Source: Collybia mongolica (Eukaryota; Basidiomycota; Agaricomycetes; Agaricales; Clitocybaceae). From it: a stretch of 64,000 nucleotides of DNA. A model generated the notes under the pieces. It worked only from the letters and a program-made list of their open reading frames with translations. It was not told where the DNA came from and did not search any database. The stretch spans positions 1,736,001-1,800,000 of the forward strand of contig JAAXNY010000005.1 in the NCBI GenBank assembly GCA_013420905.1, written 5' to 3'. Position 1 is the stretch's first letter. The number at the start of each line of letters is the position of its first letter. The position numbers were made by a program, and so were the translations under genes. Of this stretch, positions 43,835 to 55,852 are shown piece after piece.

Positions 43835-45636
43835 CTAACGGTCTGCCTGGGTCCAGGTCTCCGAAATCCGGCATAGTTCATTCCCTTTCACAAATATCAC
43901 GTCCTGGAGCTGTTCCGAGTGCTCCGACAAAGGTGTGAGCGGTGATGACAGACCTTCCACTTGCGAAGGGCTACGTAAATTATGATCCAAGGTTTCTGGT
44001 CCGATGTCACCTGGCTGGGCTATATAATATGCCTTACGAAGGTTAAGAACCAATCTGACGCCCATTATGCACGTTCCCGCAATAGAAAACCCTTGGGGAA
44101 GTTCAAGCCAACGCGCCTGATATCGAAGAATCTTATATGAGTTAAGGATGTATTTCCTTGGGATGTGTGACTCACAGGAACGACAAGCCATACAATAGCA
44201 TTCACTATATATGCCGTCAAGGTCCTGCAGTTAAGGATCATCATGCTGTCGGCTCGTCAAGCTAAGAAGAGCGTACACTGAAAAATAGAACAAGCTATCT
44301 TTTAAAAGCGCATCCCACATGGGGCTCCTCGGCAAGTTTAACCTATGGAGGCTTTCCACGTGTTGAGTTCCCGCCCAAAGAGCCAGACCAAAGAGGAGAC
44401 AGTCGAAGGTGACAATGGGGGGCCAAAAGGCATACATATACCGTGGAACATTGTGTGGCGTGCAGACAAAAATTCCGGGGAAGGGCTCATTAATCGCTGA
44501 GGGAGACGAGTTGAACATCAGAATGACAGTTGATAAGATATAGAAACGGACCATCTATAAATCGAAAGGATACTATCAAAACTACGGCCATAGTACAGAC
44601 TTCCATTGCATAACATATAATGCAGCTGATTACGACAAGTCGATTCCGGCGAAACATGGCGAACGTTCGGAACAGCATCATGGCTAATCGAGGCAAATAA
44701 TGATGTGAATGAATCTACATGAAAGTATGGGCGGGGCCGAGGACTTACATTGCATGGACCATATAATGATTGCAGTGCTCCATCCCTGAACAAAAAACCA
44801 CGCGTGGCCTGTGACGAGATTTCAGCAATCTATGGGAGTACAGCGGAGTGAAACGTGTATCTCACAGCTAAATCACATAGCATGATTGCCACGGTTGGCA
44901 CAGAAGTATCGGAACAAATTAAATCACGCACAACTTTGTATACCGCTAAGTGCAAAGTTTGGGAACAAGGAATGGTGACGTACCTGATTAGACGAAGGTT
45001 TGATGGAGAAGACTGTATTTTGTTGTTAAAAAACCCGGATGCTGACATACCATACAGTAAATACATACCCACCGCTTCCGCCCTGTGGAGGGAAGCCAAT
45101 ATGAAGCATACTTCAGGCACAAAAGAAGATGAAACATACAACAAGAAGAAGCTCCCAAAATATCGGTTCTGTATTCAAGAAGCATCAAATGCGGGACCCT
45201 TACAATCCGTGCCTCCGCGTACCCAAAAGAACAGAACTTTGGCAATGGTCCATGGTTTGTTCTGCAAGCATGAACAACAGTCAGAGTTTGCCTTGAGTGA
45301 TAGAAAGAGAACATTTGATCACCCAGACTAGTTCAACCTTGGAAATGGAAGAACGTAAGTATACGTTTTGTTCTAAGAGTCGGGGAAGACTACCTCCTGG
45401 TCGAATGTAATTACTGTTGTGAATGGAGACGGTTCAGCCGCCCCCCTAGTGCGAAGAACGATTGAACACACGATGATCATAAAGAGTAACAATAGTAGGA
45501 ACCACTATAAAGTCATCGTCAACTATGAATCCCACATGGGTCTCGAGCTTCACGACGTACACTGGCAGATCCTTACCACTCCCGCAACGTACGCTACATC
45601 AACTCCGTCGGCATAAGAGTGCATAGTGGCGGTCAT
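43835..45636 (-). CDS. DUF6533-type multi-pass membrane protein
   Basis: Splicing from ATG at 45636 gives MTATMHSYADGVDVAYVAG, then VVPTIVTLYDH and ITFDQEV, the LYDHLLTFDxE signature of the DUF6533 family. Later exons supply TIAKVLFFWV, an IWSMQ motif, MPRLAMMLFRTFAMFRRNRL, IICYAMEVCTMAVVLIVSF, a long exon with WPPIVTFDCLLFGLALWAG and SLFYFSVYALLSL, and a final exon with a polar tail ending ETWTQADR. Six or seven membrane segments are expected. The family is hugely expanded in Agaricomycetes and its function is unknown. Exon borders in 44800-45350 are uncertain. Convergent with the Zn2Cys6 gene. Confidence 0.72.
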
Positions 45637-47390
45637 GGAGTCGAGAGGGCTTGAGATATATCAAAAACGAGTGGATAGCATGCACCTCTGGAATGTAAGG
45701 ATAGGGAGATGGGTACAGCTGAGGTCAGGGGAAGCACGAACTGCGTTTATCATCCTGTAAATTGGTATTTGTATGAGTTATGGGTCGTCAGGTGGGTCCC
45801 AGATTTAATGAATAGTGACATTAAACCCTATGAGGGCCCACCCGGGGATTAGCTTCTGCGGAAATGGAAACATAAGTATGAGGCCTTCTTGATGGGTGCT
45901 CATGCTCGGCAAGGTGAAAAATTTACATAGTTCGGAAAGAGATCGCCAATCAAAAGTCATATTGGGTCTTACTTTCTTGATGAGGCCTCAAAGTTTGCTG
46001 CAGCTTGGCTATGGACACTATAAGATGAGGGGCGGAGATGATAGAGCGCTAGAGTTTTTAGAACTTGACCCGCCGCTCTGATGGAGAGGTTGGTCGCAAG
46101 TCACCGCTGCCGAGCGGGCATCCGAGTAGGCTGGCCTTGGGCAACCGTAGAGCTTAGTGCTTACACCAATCGGGATTCTGCCGCCTACGATTTTAAAATA
46201 TTATAAGTAAGGATAGAGAATGCAAACATGTTGTACAAAGTGCAAAATTGTGTGCTGTAAGTCTCAATGTTGCTCCGGTGATATTTTGTGCCCTGGCATT
46301 GTATTTCGAAAAATGTTTGGCTCCGTCCCACAAATCAGGAAGTTGGAATAGGTTATGCTTAGTCTCCCAATAAATTCCAGTAATCCTGTTGCAACACACT
46401 GGATCGCAGCTTTTATCTCTATGGAAAAGATGGTAAGACTCACGGAGTGAAGTCTAACGATGGCCTGCCTAAAGAGGTTTCACATCATCAACGCCGATTG
46501 TGGACACATGAATGGATGCTCTCAATAGCACGGGCGGGAATGTTGTGATCGCCAGGCGGCGGTTCGTCAAGGACCAAAATGACTAATTTCGACAATGTCA
46601 TTTAAGGATACACACTTTTAGGCAAAGGCCTTTCCAGTTGGCCACCAGAACTGCCGCTTGCCTACGAATGTCTACCTGGCAAACCTTGACATGCTTAAAG
46701 TGTGACTTCGTTCTTCATGAAGAAATGGTTCGGAGAGTTTGTGATGTAAATTCAATGAACTGGTTTTGGCAAAAGGCCCTCATGTCACGAGGAAGGCCCT
46801 AGCACGATATAGGGCTTTGCTGCGAACACCAGATGAGGCTTGAAAGATGGGGAGAAATGTTGGAACAACGTCGGTCTCTAAATTCGAGTCAGATTTGCTA
46901 GTTGGTGCTGGGCGGGTTTGAGCGGCGCCGCGTGGTAGATAGTTGCTTGACGTTCCAGAAACCTCATAGTTCACATAGCAAGGAACAGAAATGGGTGCAT
47001 TTGGGTAGAATATCACAGTAGATGATAGTGGTAAAAGCAAGAGAGAATGCCGAATATTTATTGGGGGTCATTTTTGTTTGTGTGTATGGGGTTTGTGCCG
47101 TGTTTTAGCGTGTCTTCCACAATTTGGACGCTTGTCGGCGTATGTTGAACCTAGTGGCTGCAGACACACTAACTCCAAGTCTTCCCTATCATCCACAACG
47201 ACCATCACACGATTCACCAGCAGCATGCTCGCCGTCGACTATGGCCTATCCAATGTTTTGTGGGTGGTGGAGGGTCCGTGCGCAGCGTTGAGGAATTCCC
47301 ACGTCTCTGACATAAGCCCTGTGATTCTTTGTTCGTTTCCTCCTGTTCCCGACTATCATCACCCCCGAACATAACAGCTCTTTATCCGCC
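45637..47390. other. Long intergenic region, one weak open frame
   Basis: This lies between two genes that diverge from it: the DUF6533 gene (-) and the forkhead gene (+). A minus-strand frame of 86 codons at 46780-47040 (containing YLPRGAAQTRP and FQASSGVRSKALYRARAF) has host-like codon use but no recognised family or clear partner exon. Nothing else is supported. Confidence 0.4.
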
Positions 47391-48758
47391 ATGGAACAAC
47401 AGCAAGAATTACAGCAAGCTCAGCAAGGAATGCAACCTATGCTAGGTCCTGACCCGGCAGACATGGGCGGGTCATATTATCAACCAGAGAACGACCTCAC
47501 TGGCGGCCTGCCTATCAACCTTGATTCTCTTCGGGATGGTCCACCAGGAAGCAAACCATTCTATCCATATTCGACTCTCATTCGGTAGGTTATCTTTGCA
47601 ACTGTTTCGCAACGCTTGGTTCATGCCTCGTGTTATCTGTTCCCTTTCTTGTCCAAGTACTCAAATCATCTCCCCGATTAGTTATGCCATTAAGGGCTCC
47701 CCAAATCAAAAGCTGTTGTTGGAGGATATCTACTATGCAATCGAGTCCCGCGTATGTTGGACCGCCGTCATTGCTACTTTCGGCAGATTTTTAAAAAGTT
47801 TTTCTTTCTTTCTACATTTTCAGTTTCCCTACTTCAGAACTGCCCCAAACGGATGGAAAGTGAGTATGAGATTCTCGTCTGATTGAAGTCATAGGGTGAG
47901 CGCGCCAACGACGCGACGCGCGACCGCGCTGTTGTTGTTTGGCTGGTCGTATTTGTTGTGGAGAGTTTACCTTTCTCCTCCCAAACACTTTCCTTTGATT
48001 CCGAGACTGACATACTCCCTTTACATAGAACTCAGTCCGTCATAACCTTTCGCTGAATCCTTGCTTCGAGAAAGTTCCACGGCCTCTCACTGACCGCGGA
48101 AAGGGCTCATATTGGACTGTCAATGAGCATGTCGACCCGCGCACAGGCGTCCATCGCATTCGCAAAAAGAAATCAAAAGGCGCCAAGCGCGGATCCGAGG
48201 AGGCTGATGCAGACTACAACCCTGGCGATGCGGCATTCGATGATCCTCATGCCCAGTTTGTGAATCCTACGATGCACCCGGACGATGCCGGCCCCAGTAG
48301 GCAAGTCCCTTTTCCTCCTCCATACCCGTAAGTGTAGTACGGTGGTGGACGCTGGAACATTGACTTACTTGCATCCACGTAGCTTTGCCCCACCCGACTT
48401 CCAGATGATGGCAGCTGCAGGAATGCGCTTCCCACCACCCGTCCCAGCGATGCCAATAGCGATCGACGAAGGTGTTGAGGTCGACGAACATGGTAACATT
48501 AATTGGCGTGTCGCTTGGTTGAAGGAGATCGGACACCTTCAGCAGGTGACTGCTGAGCAGGAGAAGGCAGGAGTGGACCCGGAGTGGTACAGGATGATGC
48601 TGTTCCGAGTGAGGGGTGCATTAATGCCTCCTCCAATGACAGCAGATGGTGTGATCCACATGCCACCTCACATGGCACCTCCGCACCCAAATCCAGCAGA
48701 GATTCAGCAGCAGCAGCAACAACAACAACAACAGCAACAACAACAACAACAACAGTAG
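47391..48758 (+). CDS. Forkhead transcription factor with C-terminal polyglutamine
   Basis: From ATG 47391 the N-terminus is Gln-rich. The forkhead domain reads [36 protein letters not shown], then [19 protein letters not shown] and [11 protein letters not shown], covering helix 3 and wing residues. A basic stretch ([14 protein letters not shown]) follows and may be the nuclear signal. Introns join LIR-YAI, ESR-FPYF, GWK-NSVRH and GPS-FAPP with GT-AG ends. The protein ends in an uninterrupted run of about 18 Gln from mixed CAA and CAG codons just before the stop. Forkhead factors in fungi control the cell cycle, differentiation or mating; the subgroup cannot be assigned by eye. Total about 350 residues. 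Confidence 0.92.
48705..48755 (+). repeat. CAA/CAG trinucleotide repeat
   Basis: A mixed CAG/CAA tract encodes the C-terminal polyglutamine of the forkhead protein. Interrupted codon use should limit slippage. Confidence 0.9.
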
Positions 48759-50758
48759 GGCACTGCATTCTGTCGTGATGGTGTAATCTTTATCCTCTGT
48801 TCCGTCGTATTATCAGTATAAAACATGTTTATGCAGCTTGTATTGCCAGCTTTTACCTATTCCTGGACTGTCGCATGGAATCTCGTTTTACCTTACGTTG
48901 TCATTCTAACAATCGAGTAATGCGAAGTTTTCAAAGTCTTGCCTTAAGCTTGCCTGCACACACAATTCAATCCATATAATACATGAGGAATTGGCTGAGG
49001 ATGAAGCATTCTATGTGTCATGTCCAGGTGATGCTACATAGTTCAATGAGCGAAGGCGTTGTGCATATCTACACATAGGGGAATTTGAGAAATTTCCATA
49101 TCATCTCCAATCATCCTGTTTTCTCAAGGCCAACCTACGGTATATTATTCTAGCAATGAAGGCGTATCGGGTCATATCCCCACTGTGCTCGGATCCTTAC
49201 CGAGATATTCGACGAAAATAATACCAACACGTTCCAGACAACTAACATTGGACGGTGCAGCAGGGGTTTTTCGTTGTTGGATAAAGGTAAATAAGGCTTC
49301 GCCAGAAACACCTCGGGGATTGTATTCCCCGATTTTCAAGCGTAGGCACACAAAAGACTTACCCTCCGTAGATCTGAGAAGGGCGAAGAGTCCATAACCT
49401 CATGCGCCCAACATGGCGGGTGTATCCTACAACCTCATAACACCCCAGACACCAAAGGCTGTAGAGAGGAGGACAGAAAGCCACGTGATGGAAGGTACGC
49501 ATCTGAAGCATTCTACAAGTGTTGCTTCTGTGATATTGGGTGACTTCCCGTAAGGTCTACGGACAATCTACGGCGCGATTATGCACAAATTTACAGTAAC
49601 AAGGCTTACGGTCTACAGAAATCTACATCATACACTTTCAGAAAGTTTTAAGCTCCGGCTGATGGAATCTACGACCTGTAGATTTCTGTAGATCCTTACG
49701 GGAAGTCACCCATTGTACAATAAGACCGTAAGGCCTTGCAACGTGTCAAGACAGGCAAGGGGGTACATAGAGCGAATATTATTGTGGGGTAGACTCTTCA
49801 AAATCTACGGAGGTCAGGCTTCTGTCTGTTGAAATCTGGTATTCAAGACATAGTGAGGTCAATTGAGCCCAGTTCAGGTTCTGAAGTAGCATCAGTGGAT
49901 GTTATGATGATGCATAATCTGGCTTGGGCGCCAGGAAAGCGTTGCAGGAGAGTGTTCATTAGAAAGAGAGCGTTCGTAATGTCACAAGCTTTGAGGAGTG
50001 GCACTCCCCCACTCGAAAGGGTCTCCAATGATAGATACGACGCCACAACATAACGGATCGACTCGACCATATCTACAGTCTCGAAGTGCGTTTCTCGGAA
50101 TATCCCTCAACCTCAAACGTTCTCCGACCTGGCATCTGGACACGCCAGCTTCCCCATTTCTGAGGCTCCTCCACGAAAGTGATGCCGATGCTTGACTAAA
50201 GGCGAAAGGTAGACAACAAACGTTCTTAGCTTTCATTAGTGGAGGTAGACATCAATATAATCATAGTAAACGAAACTATCCGTCATCCCCTACAAACTCG
50301 TCGTAAAAGGACGGGCGTATCTGGTGCTTATGACAGGATTGTGACAGGCCAATATACAGTGAGCGAATATTTCGTGCAGAAATTCCTCTGGAATTCTACG
50401 CGTTGGAGATGAAAGACTTGGTATTTGGTAATGGCATTGTGTAGCTAGCTGGTCTTGTTAAAAGGTTGTCGATGACTAGGACTGTCTATATACATTCCCA
50501 ATGCTTGGTACAACGCTAGATGTTGTCCAGTGAGTAATATTCCTATACCATCACTCGCGATAAACATTTTATGCCGTTTTCTCTGACCCTTGGCGGGGTT
50601 GGTCTAGAGACGGCCGATTTCAAAGAGATGAGTAAGGCGTGCGAATTTTCAATTCGATCATAACGATTGGCTTTTACCGATTCCCGGAAATCGTAAAGGA
50701 CAGAATTTTGTTAGATCCAAGTTGTCCCACCACTAATAACACACTCATTCTTACATCC
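48759..50758. other. Intergenic region with one MITE-like element
   Basis: About 2 kb between two plus-strand genes. Apart from the 174-bp inverted-repeat element (49538-49711) nothing was recognised. Short frames on both strands (for example 49829-50053 and 50639-50758) lack domains. The latter is upstream leader of DRE2 in the same frame. Confidence 0.45.
49538..49711. mobile_element. Small MITE-like element, 174 bp
   Basis: It starts GGGTGACTTCCCGTAAGG and ends with the exact reverse complement CCTTACGGGAAGTCACCC (18-bp perfect). ATT stands on both sides and may be a 3-bp target duplication. TCTACGG and CTGTAGA motifs recur inside. Too small to encode a protein. A 3-bp duplication would fit PIF/Harbinger-type movement, but this is weak. 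Confidence 0.75.
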
Positions 50759-51843
50759 ATGTCTCCCACTGCCATCCTTGCACATTCAAGCGATTCCAGT
50801 ATCACATCTCCTGTCCCTGCCACATCAACAAAGGGTCTTGCTCTCGCAATCGGCTCGCTCAATACGGCGCAGGATGGGAAATATCAGGCTCTTATATCGG
50901 GTCTGGAGGGCGCCCGTAAGGTCGACAGGCTTCTGTTCGACAGATTGACGGACGGAGGTATGTATTATCCCGCCTTTCGAGCGCTTCGAACAGATGTCTG
51001 AACAAGGCTTTATCCGCTCCACAGCGACCACCCTCAGTCCCTCCGCATACTCCTCGATACACATCGCCCTCTCGCCTGCAGACTATCAAGCTGTTTCTCC
51101 AAATATATCCATACTACTTTCTCAGATCCTCACAGGCCTAACGCCGCTCGGAACACTACACATTCTGCATCTCACATCAGCCATCCAAACCCTGCCGTCT
51201 GAATTGACTCTGGCAGGTTTCAATGTTCTCGCCACCTTTCCGGAGGAAGGTGCAATAACAGCCCAAAAGCCCGCACATTCACCAAGCGTCTCTTTGTCCC
51301 TCAAGAACAAAATTGCACCGGGTGCGTCCGTGCCGCTGAACCGCAAGAAAACAGACCCCGCGACGAAGAAAGCCCTATGGACGCTTAGTTCTCCATCAGC
51401 CCCGATAATTGATGCAGAGGCCCTCCTGACACCTGCAGACAGGGCTAGACCTGTGCCCACATGTGAACCGGTAACCTCCGCAGCAGCGCTCAAGAAGAAG
51501 AAAGCCTGTAAGGGATGCTCGTGTGGACTCGCGGAGTACGAGGAGGAGGAAAAGAAGTCAAGCAAGATCGTGTTCATGGATGGACAGATTGATGGCTCAG
51601 TCAGGGAAATGGAACATGAGGAAAAGGATCGACTGATAGAAGCTGCAAAGTCTGCACAGAAGGCGACGAGCAGTTGTGGTAGTTGCTTTCTCGGGGATGC
51701 TTTCCGATGCGATGGTTGTCCGTACATGGGTGTGTCGCTTCTTTGTCGTCGTTGCTCTTAGTGCTTATCGCGAACTATCAGGTCTCCCTGCGTTCAAACC
51801 AGGGGAGAAGGTGGAGATCGACTTCGGGATGGATGATATTTGA
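50759..51843 (+). CDS. DRE2: Anamorsin homologue, cytosolic Fe-S cluster assembly
   Basis: Dre2/CIAPIN1 takes electrons from Tah18 to build cytosolic iron-sulfur clusters. Three exons give about 315 residues. The N-terminal methyltransferase-like fold is weakly conserved ([17 protein letters not shown]). The C-terminus carries both cysteine clusters: CKGCSCGL at about residue 245, and the twin motif CGSC-x7-CDGC in [15 protein letters not shown], followed by [15 protein letters not shown] at the end. Introns at 50961-51023 and 51729-51780 restore DGA-TTL and YMG-LPAF. All motif cysteines are present, so the gene should be functional. It is followed on the same strand by BCD1 after 285 bp. Confidence 0.95.
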
Positions 51844-52128
51844 AGGATCACTATGATGAAAACATTTGTAAAATTCTGATTGAGTCTGTTATCTAGAAAT
51901 TTATTGTTCTGTGTACCCCATATCCTTTACGTTGATGTTTTAATTTTTCTCCCATATGGGTTTTGACGCAGAGCTAGCTCAAAGTACCTCGGTTCTCGAC
52001 GCGTCTCGGCTTTTTACGATTAGCTGTGACATCATTTCAAGAGAGGATCACGTGCTCAATATTTTTTGTTTGGAAGGACTTGGAGTTGTACATGTGCCGC
52101 TAAAAAGTTAGTAGTAGCAAGTAAGTGC

Positions 52129-53498
52129 ATGGCGGACGCCTTGTTGCCCACAGATTCACCGCAGCAAGCGGTGGCAAGCACCTCGACACCTCCACGACCC
52201 ATCTGCACAGTTTGTAACCACCGTTACTCGATATATACCTGTCCTGGTTGCTCAACGCGTACCTGCTCCCTCCTGTGCTCTACCACTCACAAATCAACGA
52301 CCGGATGCACGGGCCAGCGGGACAAAGTCGCATTTGTTCCAATGAACAAGTATGGGTGGGGCACGATGATGGACGATTATGTATTTTTGGAGGATGTAGG
52401 CCGGCGAGTTGGAGACTGGGGCAAGGAGATTATCAAGGGCGGCTTTACAATGAAAGGTCCAAACATGAGGGGTGGGGGAGGTAGGGGAAGAGAGTCTCGG
52501 GGCCGCGGGAGAGGCAGAAGTGGTGGAAATACGAAACGCGACGCTTTGAAAATCCAACTTGAGGCGCGCGACGTTGAAATGGACTTGCTGCCCATCGGCA
52601 TGGAAAGGCGGAGAGTCAATCAGTCAAGTTGGGATACTAGGTACGCCCTTGTGTTATAAATCACTGAATTTCATTCACTCTCTACAGAAACCACACCGCA
52701 TCTCTAACCATTGAATTTAAATTCTACCCACCCATTGACCCGCTAGCGCCTTCGTCGCAGCCTAGAGACCCGCCTTTCACCATCCTAACTCACAAAAATG
52801 GCATGAACAAGCCCCTCCTCACCCTTCTTCAAACTGTCATGACTGAACGTGCGAATTATAGAAAAGAAGGTGCTTGCCCAGACTGGGTTAAATCTCTTAT
52901 CTTCCCCGACCCAGACGACCCTGAATCTTTCACTCCGCCTCAATGTGTAATGACAGCTCGGATCGACCATCTCGCGGCAGTCGCAGCGACCCCACGAACA
53001 AAAGCAGTGTTCTACCGCTTTGACCCATCCAAGGCCCTTAGTGTTCTCCTCCGCAATACCCATTTTGTTGAGTTTCCGACAATCGAAATATGGGAGGAAT
53101 TCCGTGGAACTGTGGTAGATACAAAGGGAGCAGTAACCCAGAAACCGGAGGAAGAACCGAAATCGAAGCGGCGGAAGCTCGCTACGAAAGCGGGGAAGAA
53201 AGCGATGTCTGGTCTCCTGGGAGGGTACGGGAGTGAGAGCGAGGAAGCGGACACCCAGAATGTAATGTCCCTCTTAGGGGGGTATGCTGAGAGCGATGAG
53301 GATATTGAGCCAGTCAAAAACGAAATGATGGAAACGGACGACCTCGGTGATGAGGATGCAGATGGAGACACGGAAGACGACGCTGAGTTGGACCCCGCAA
53401 CATTGCTAGATTTGGTACGGAAAGTGCAAGGCAGTGAGAGTTGGCTCGAGGATATCGAGGATGACGATATGATAGATTGGGGCGATGAGCTGGAATGA
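52129..53498 (+). CDS. BCD1: Box C/D snoRNP assembly factor with HIT zinc finger
   Basis: Bcd1 (human ZNHIT6) stabilises box C/D snoRNAs in the nucleus. ATG 52129 gives MADALLPTDSPQQAV; the HIT finger follows (CTVCNHRYSIYTCPGC, CSLLCSTTHKSTTGC) with its Cys/His ligands intact. Next comes KVAFVPMNKYGWGTMMDDYV, a conserved Bcd1 block. A Gly/Arg-rich stretch (GGGGRGRESRGRGRGRSGG) is an RNA-binding type insert. One intron at about 52640-52687 joins DTR-NHTASL. The second exon has EFKFYPP, RTKAVFYRFDP and FVEFPTIEIWEEF, then a basic patch and a long acidic tail ending DDMIDWGDELE. The stop is four bases from the MED18 stop. Confidence 0.9.
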
Positions 53499-53502
53499 CA
53501 GC

Positions 53503-54276
53503 TTAAAGGTCTTGCCTCCGGAGATCGAGCAACCCTTTCATCAGAAGTTGAACTTCGAGCACGGCATCAACTGAGTGGCTGAGGGGTGTTTCTTGGGTGT
53601 TCCGTATGGGCGAAGCCGTTTTCACCTCTACCTCCCAGAGCGTATCGGTGTGCGCCGGGATGGGTTGCTGTGTTTTCGGATCGACCTTATCGGAGACATT
53701 AATGATCCTAGAAATTAGTATAGATTAAAATACTCCATGACATACCTGTTCCTGTTGGAACATTAAAATGACCAGCATCCCTCGTCGAAACAAGTAACCA
53801 CGTTTATAGATCTGGGATCGTCGACTGCAGATTCAAAAAATTAGATCGAGTCATCCCTTTCGAGTCAGTTAATGACCGACATGTAACCCAAGGCGGCCGC
53901 AAAACTTAAAGCATCTCCCACTACTTGACAAGTAGACCATGGTCGCACCGTTGCCTCTGGATGCACACGAACAGACTCTGGTTTCAGGTATGAATATAAC
54001 ACCCTGCGCACCCACATCAGCTTGGACCCCGATCTCACATCTCCGATAGACGTACCATGCAGAGTCGGGCTCAGATAGCTCCTTTCTTGCACGTAACATG
54101 ACAGGTTCGTTACCTGTGTCTCTTTGGTGCTGGGCATCGTATGGCTCGAAGACGATTTCGCGCGTGTGCATGGGGTGTGAGTCCTCGCTGTGAAGAGTTA
54201 TACGGTTCAGAATAGGCTTGAGGTCGCGCGCGAAGAATTCGCCAAAGAGTGCGACTTCGTAGAAATGAGAAGACAT
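53503..54276 (-). CDS. MED18: Mediator head subunit 18
   Basis: Med18 (yeast Srb5) belongs to the Mediator head and links regulators to RNA polymerase II. It starts MSSHFYEVALFGEFFARDLK at 54276, with HTREIVFEPYD, LRARKEL and WYVY. Then, after an intron, PESVRVHPEATVRPWSTCQV and GDALSFAAALGY follow, the latter a family hallmark. Downstream exons supply KRGYLFRRG-type sequence (about 53760-53800), a segment with PKTQQPIPAHTDTLWEVEV (about 53600-53680), and the end EVQLLMKGLLDLRRQDL. The four-base gap to the BCD1 stop means the transcripts must overlap at their 3' ends. Confidence 0.87.
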
Positions 54277-54756
54277 GATTGCAAGTGTTTAAGTTGGGTC
54301 CCGTGATGTTAGCATTATAATCGGGATCACTGGATGCTTGGACTTCTTCAACTTTTTCCCCTTTCGCCCACAACCCCCACCTTGTCCATCGTCAACCCTT
54401 TGGTATCCATGCTTAAACAACTATACTGGAGCCTGTGGATCGACACCTCCCCGTATCAGTGGTTTCACGATTGAAGAGCACAATAAAACCTTCGCGAACT
54501 CGACCCTGTGCTCACAATAACATTCTCCATCCGACCGGAGCAATGAGAACGTTTTCCACAAGTATACGTCGCTCTGAGATTGGAATTACGATGCTGATCG
54601 TCTGTTACCGTTTCCAAAATTTACCGCTGTTGTGTTTCACGTTTTGTTCAATGGATAATTATATTCCTTTATCGAAAGGCTTTAAATAATCGAAAAACAA
54701 TGCCAGGATGAACCAACCTACCCGACTAATCAAACCATATCAAAACTATCCTCACT

Positions 54757-55770
54757 ATGCAGGAGATTCTTATACCACCTCCCATCTCTTTTGGCCGCTC
54801 GTTTCGAAGTCTCGAAGAGGAGCTATATCCCCAGATCATTTCAAAAGACGACGACGACACCCAAATATATGTGTCTCCGGAATCAGAAACCAAGTTTTAC
54901 CTAGACCTTGGCCATGACAGCTTCCTCATGGCAGGAACCTACTCACTTGTACCGTCCACCTCTCATACACCCTTACCACCACCACCATCCTTGTCCCTTT
55001 CAAATGAGATATATGTGACTGGTCCGACCTCCGCTGTTGTCCTTATCTATGGGCCATTCTTCCAAGATCGAGTGAGGAAGACACTTCGGAGAATGGATGA
55101 GGAATGTTTGAAGACTTCGGGAAAAACAATTGACTTGTCCATAGAGATCACCGATGACTGTGATATTACCGTCGGTCGTGCTATCATGGGCGAACTGATT
55201 AGTATCGTCAGACGCAGCATTGGCAGAGCTCACCTTGTTGTTCCAAGAAATCCGATTGGCGCGAACGCTCTAGACAATTTAATGGCGACCGCTTCTTTCG
55301 AAACCCCTTCCCTTCACTGCCTATCTTGGAAAGGAGACGTTAAATATCTCCCTAGCCCGTGGTATTCCCTTTGCAACCTCCCTTTTTCCCAGTTCACCGG
55401 TATTGTTCTGGAGTGCAATATCTCCATCGATGATTGCACAGAAATACTCTCCAGGTGCGATGGCATTGTTGACTTCCGAGTCAATTCTAGTGGCGGTTGT
55501 AAATCCGTCATGAAGCACACATTCCCTCAACAAACGGGAAGATCCGGCATGAAAGTTATGGACAGACTGCGGTCTTTGGTCGTGTCGTCCACAGATAGTT
55601 GTCGGTCTCTCACCGACAAATTCCATTTTACCGCATTAAAGTACATGGATATCTCAACAGGCGTTCACATGGATGAAAATGATGACAATAGGAGCCGCAG
55701 AATGAACGGGGTCCCTGTAAGGCAACAGCAACAATGGAGCTTTCCGGGTGGGGCATTTGCACACCTCTGA
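54757..55770 (+). CDS. LRR/F-box-family-like protein without clear F-box
   Basis: A single exon of 337 residues starts MQEILIPPPISFGRSFRS. No F-box is visible at the start. The second half has strand-turn-helix repeats resembling the leucine-rich region of agaric F-box proteins, including ISIDDCTEILSRCDGIVDFR, LPFSQFTGIVLECN and LRSLVVSSTD. It ends FPGGAFAHL. It could be an F-box paralogue that lost its first exon, or a free-standing LRR protein. Alternatively an F-box-encoding exon lies upstream (54400-54740), but I see none. It is convergent with the F-box gene at 55853, with an 82-bp gap. The frame is open, so it is probably expressed. Confidence 0.55.
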   Translation: MQEILIPPPISFGRSFRSLEEELYPQIISKDDDDTQIYVSPESETKFYLDLGHDSFLMAGTYSLVPSTSHTPLPPPPSLSLSNEIYVTGPTSAVVLIYGPFFQDRVRKTLRRMDEECLKTSGKTIDLSIEITDDCDITVGRAIMGELISIVRRSIGRAHLVVPRNPIGANALDNLMATASFETPSLHCLSWKGDVKYLPSPWYSLCNLPFSQFTGIVLECNISIDDCTEILSRCDGIVDFRVNSSGGCKSVMKHTFPQQTGRSGMKVMDRLRSLVVSSTDSCRSLTDKFHFTALKYMDISTGVHMDENDDNRSRRMNGVPVRQQQQWSFPGGAFAHL

Positions 55771-55852
55771 CACTTCAAAAGACGATTCGATACACATCAC
55801 GCGAGATGCGACGGACATCATAATTATGTGAACAATCTTAATGTATGGACTA

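Noticed and set aside
44855..45331. Plus-strand open frame of 158 codons
   Set aside because: Antisense to exons of the DUF6533 gene; no domain.
48247..48768. Minus-strand frames antisense to the forkhead gene, one Val/Ala-rich
   Set aside because: Shadow of the CAA/CAG repeat and forkhead exons.
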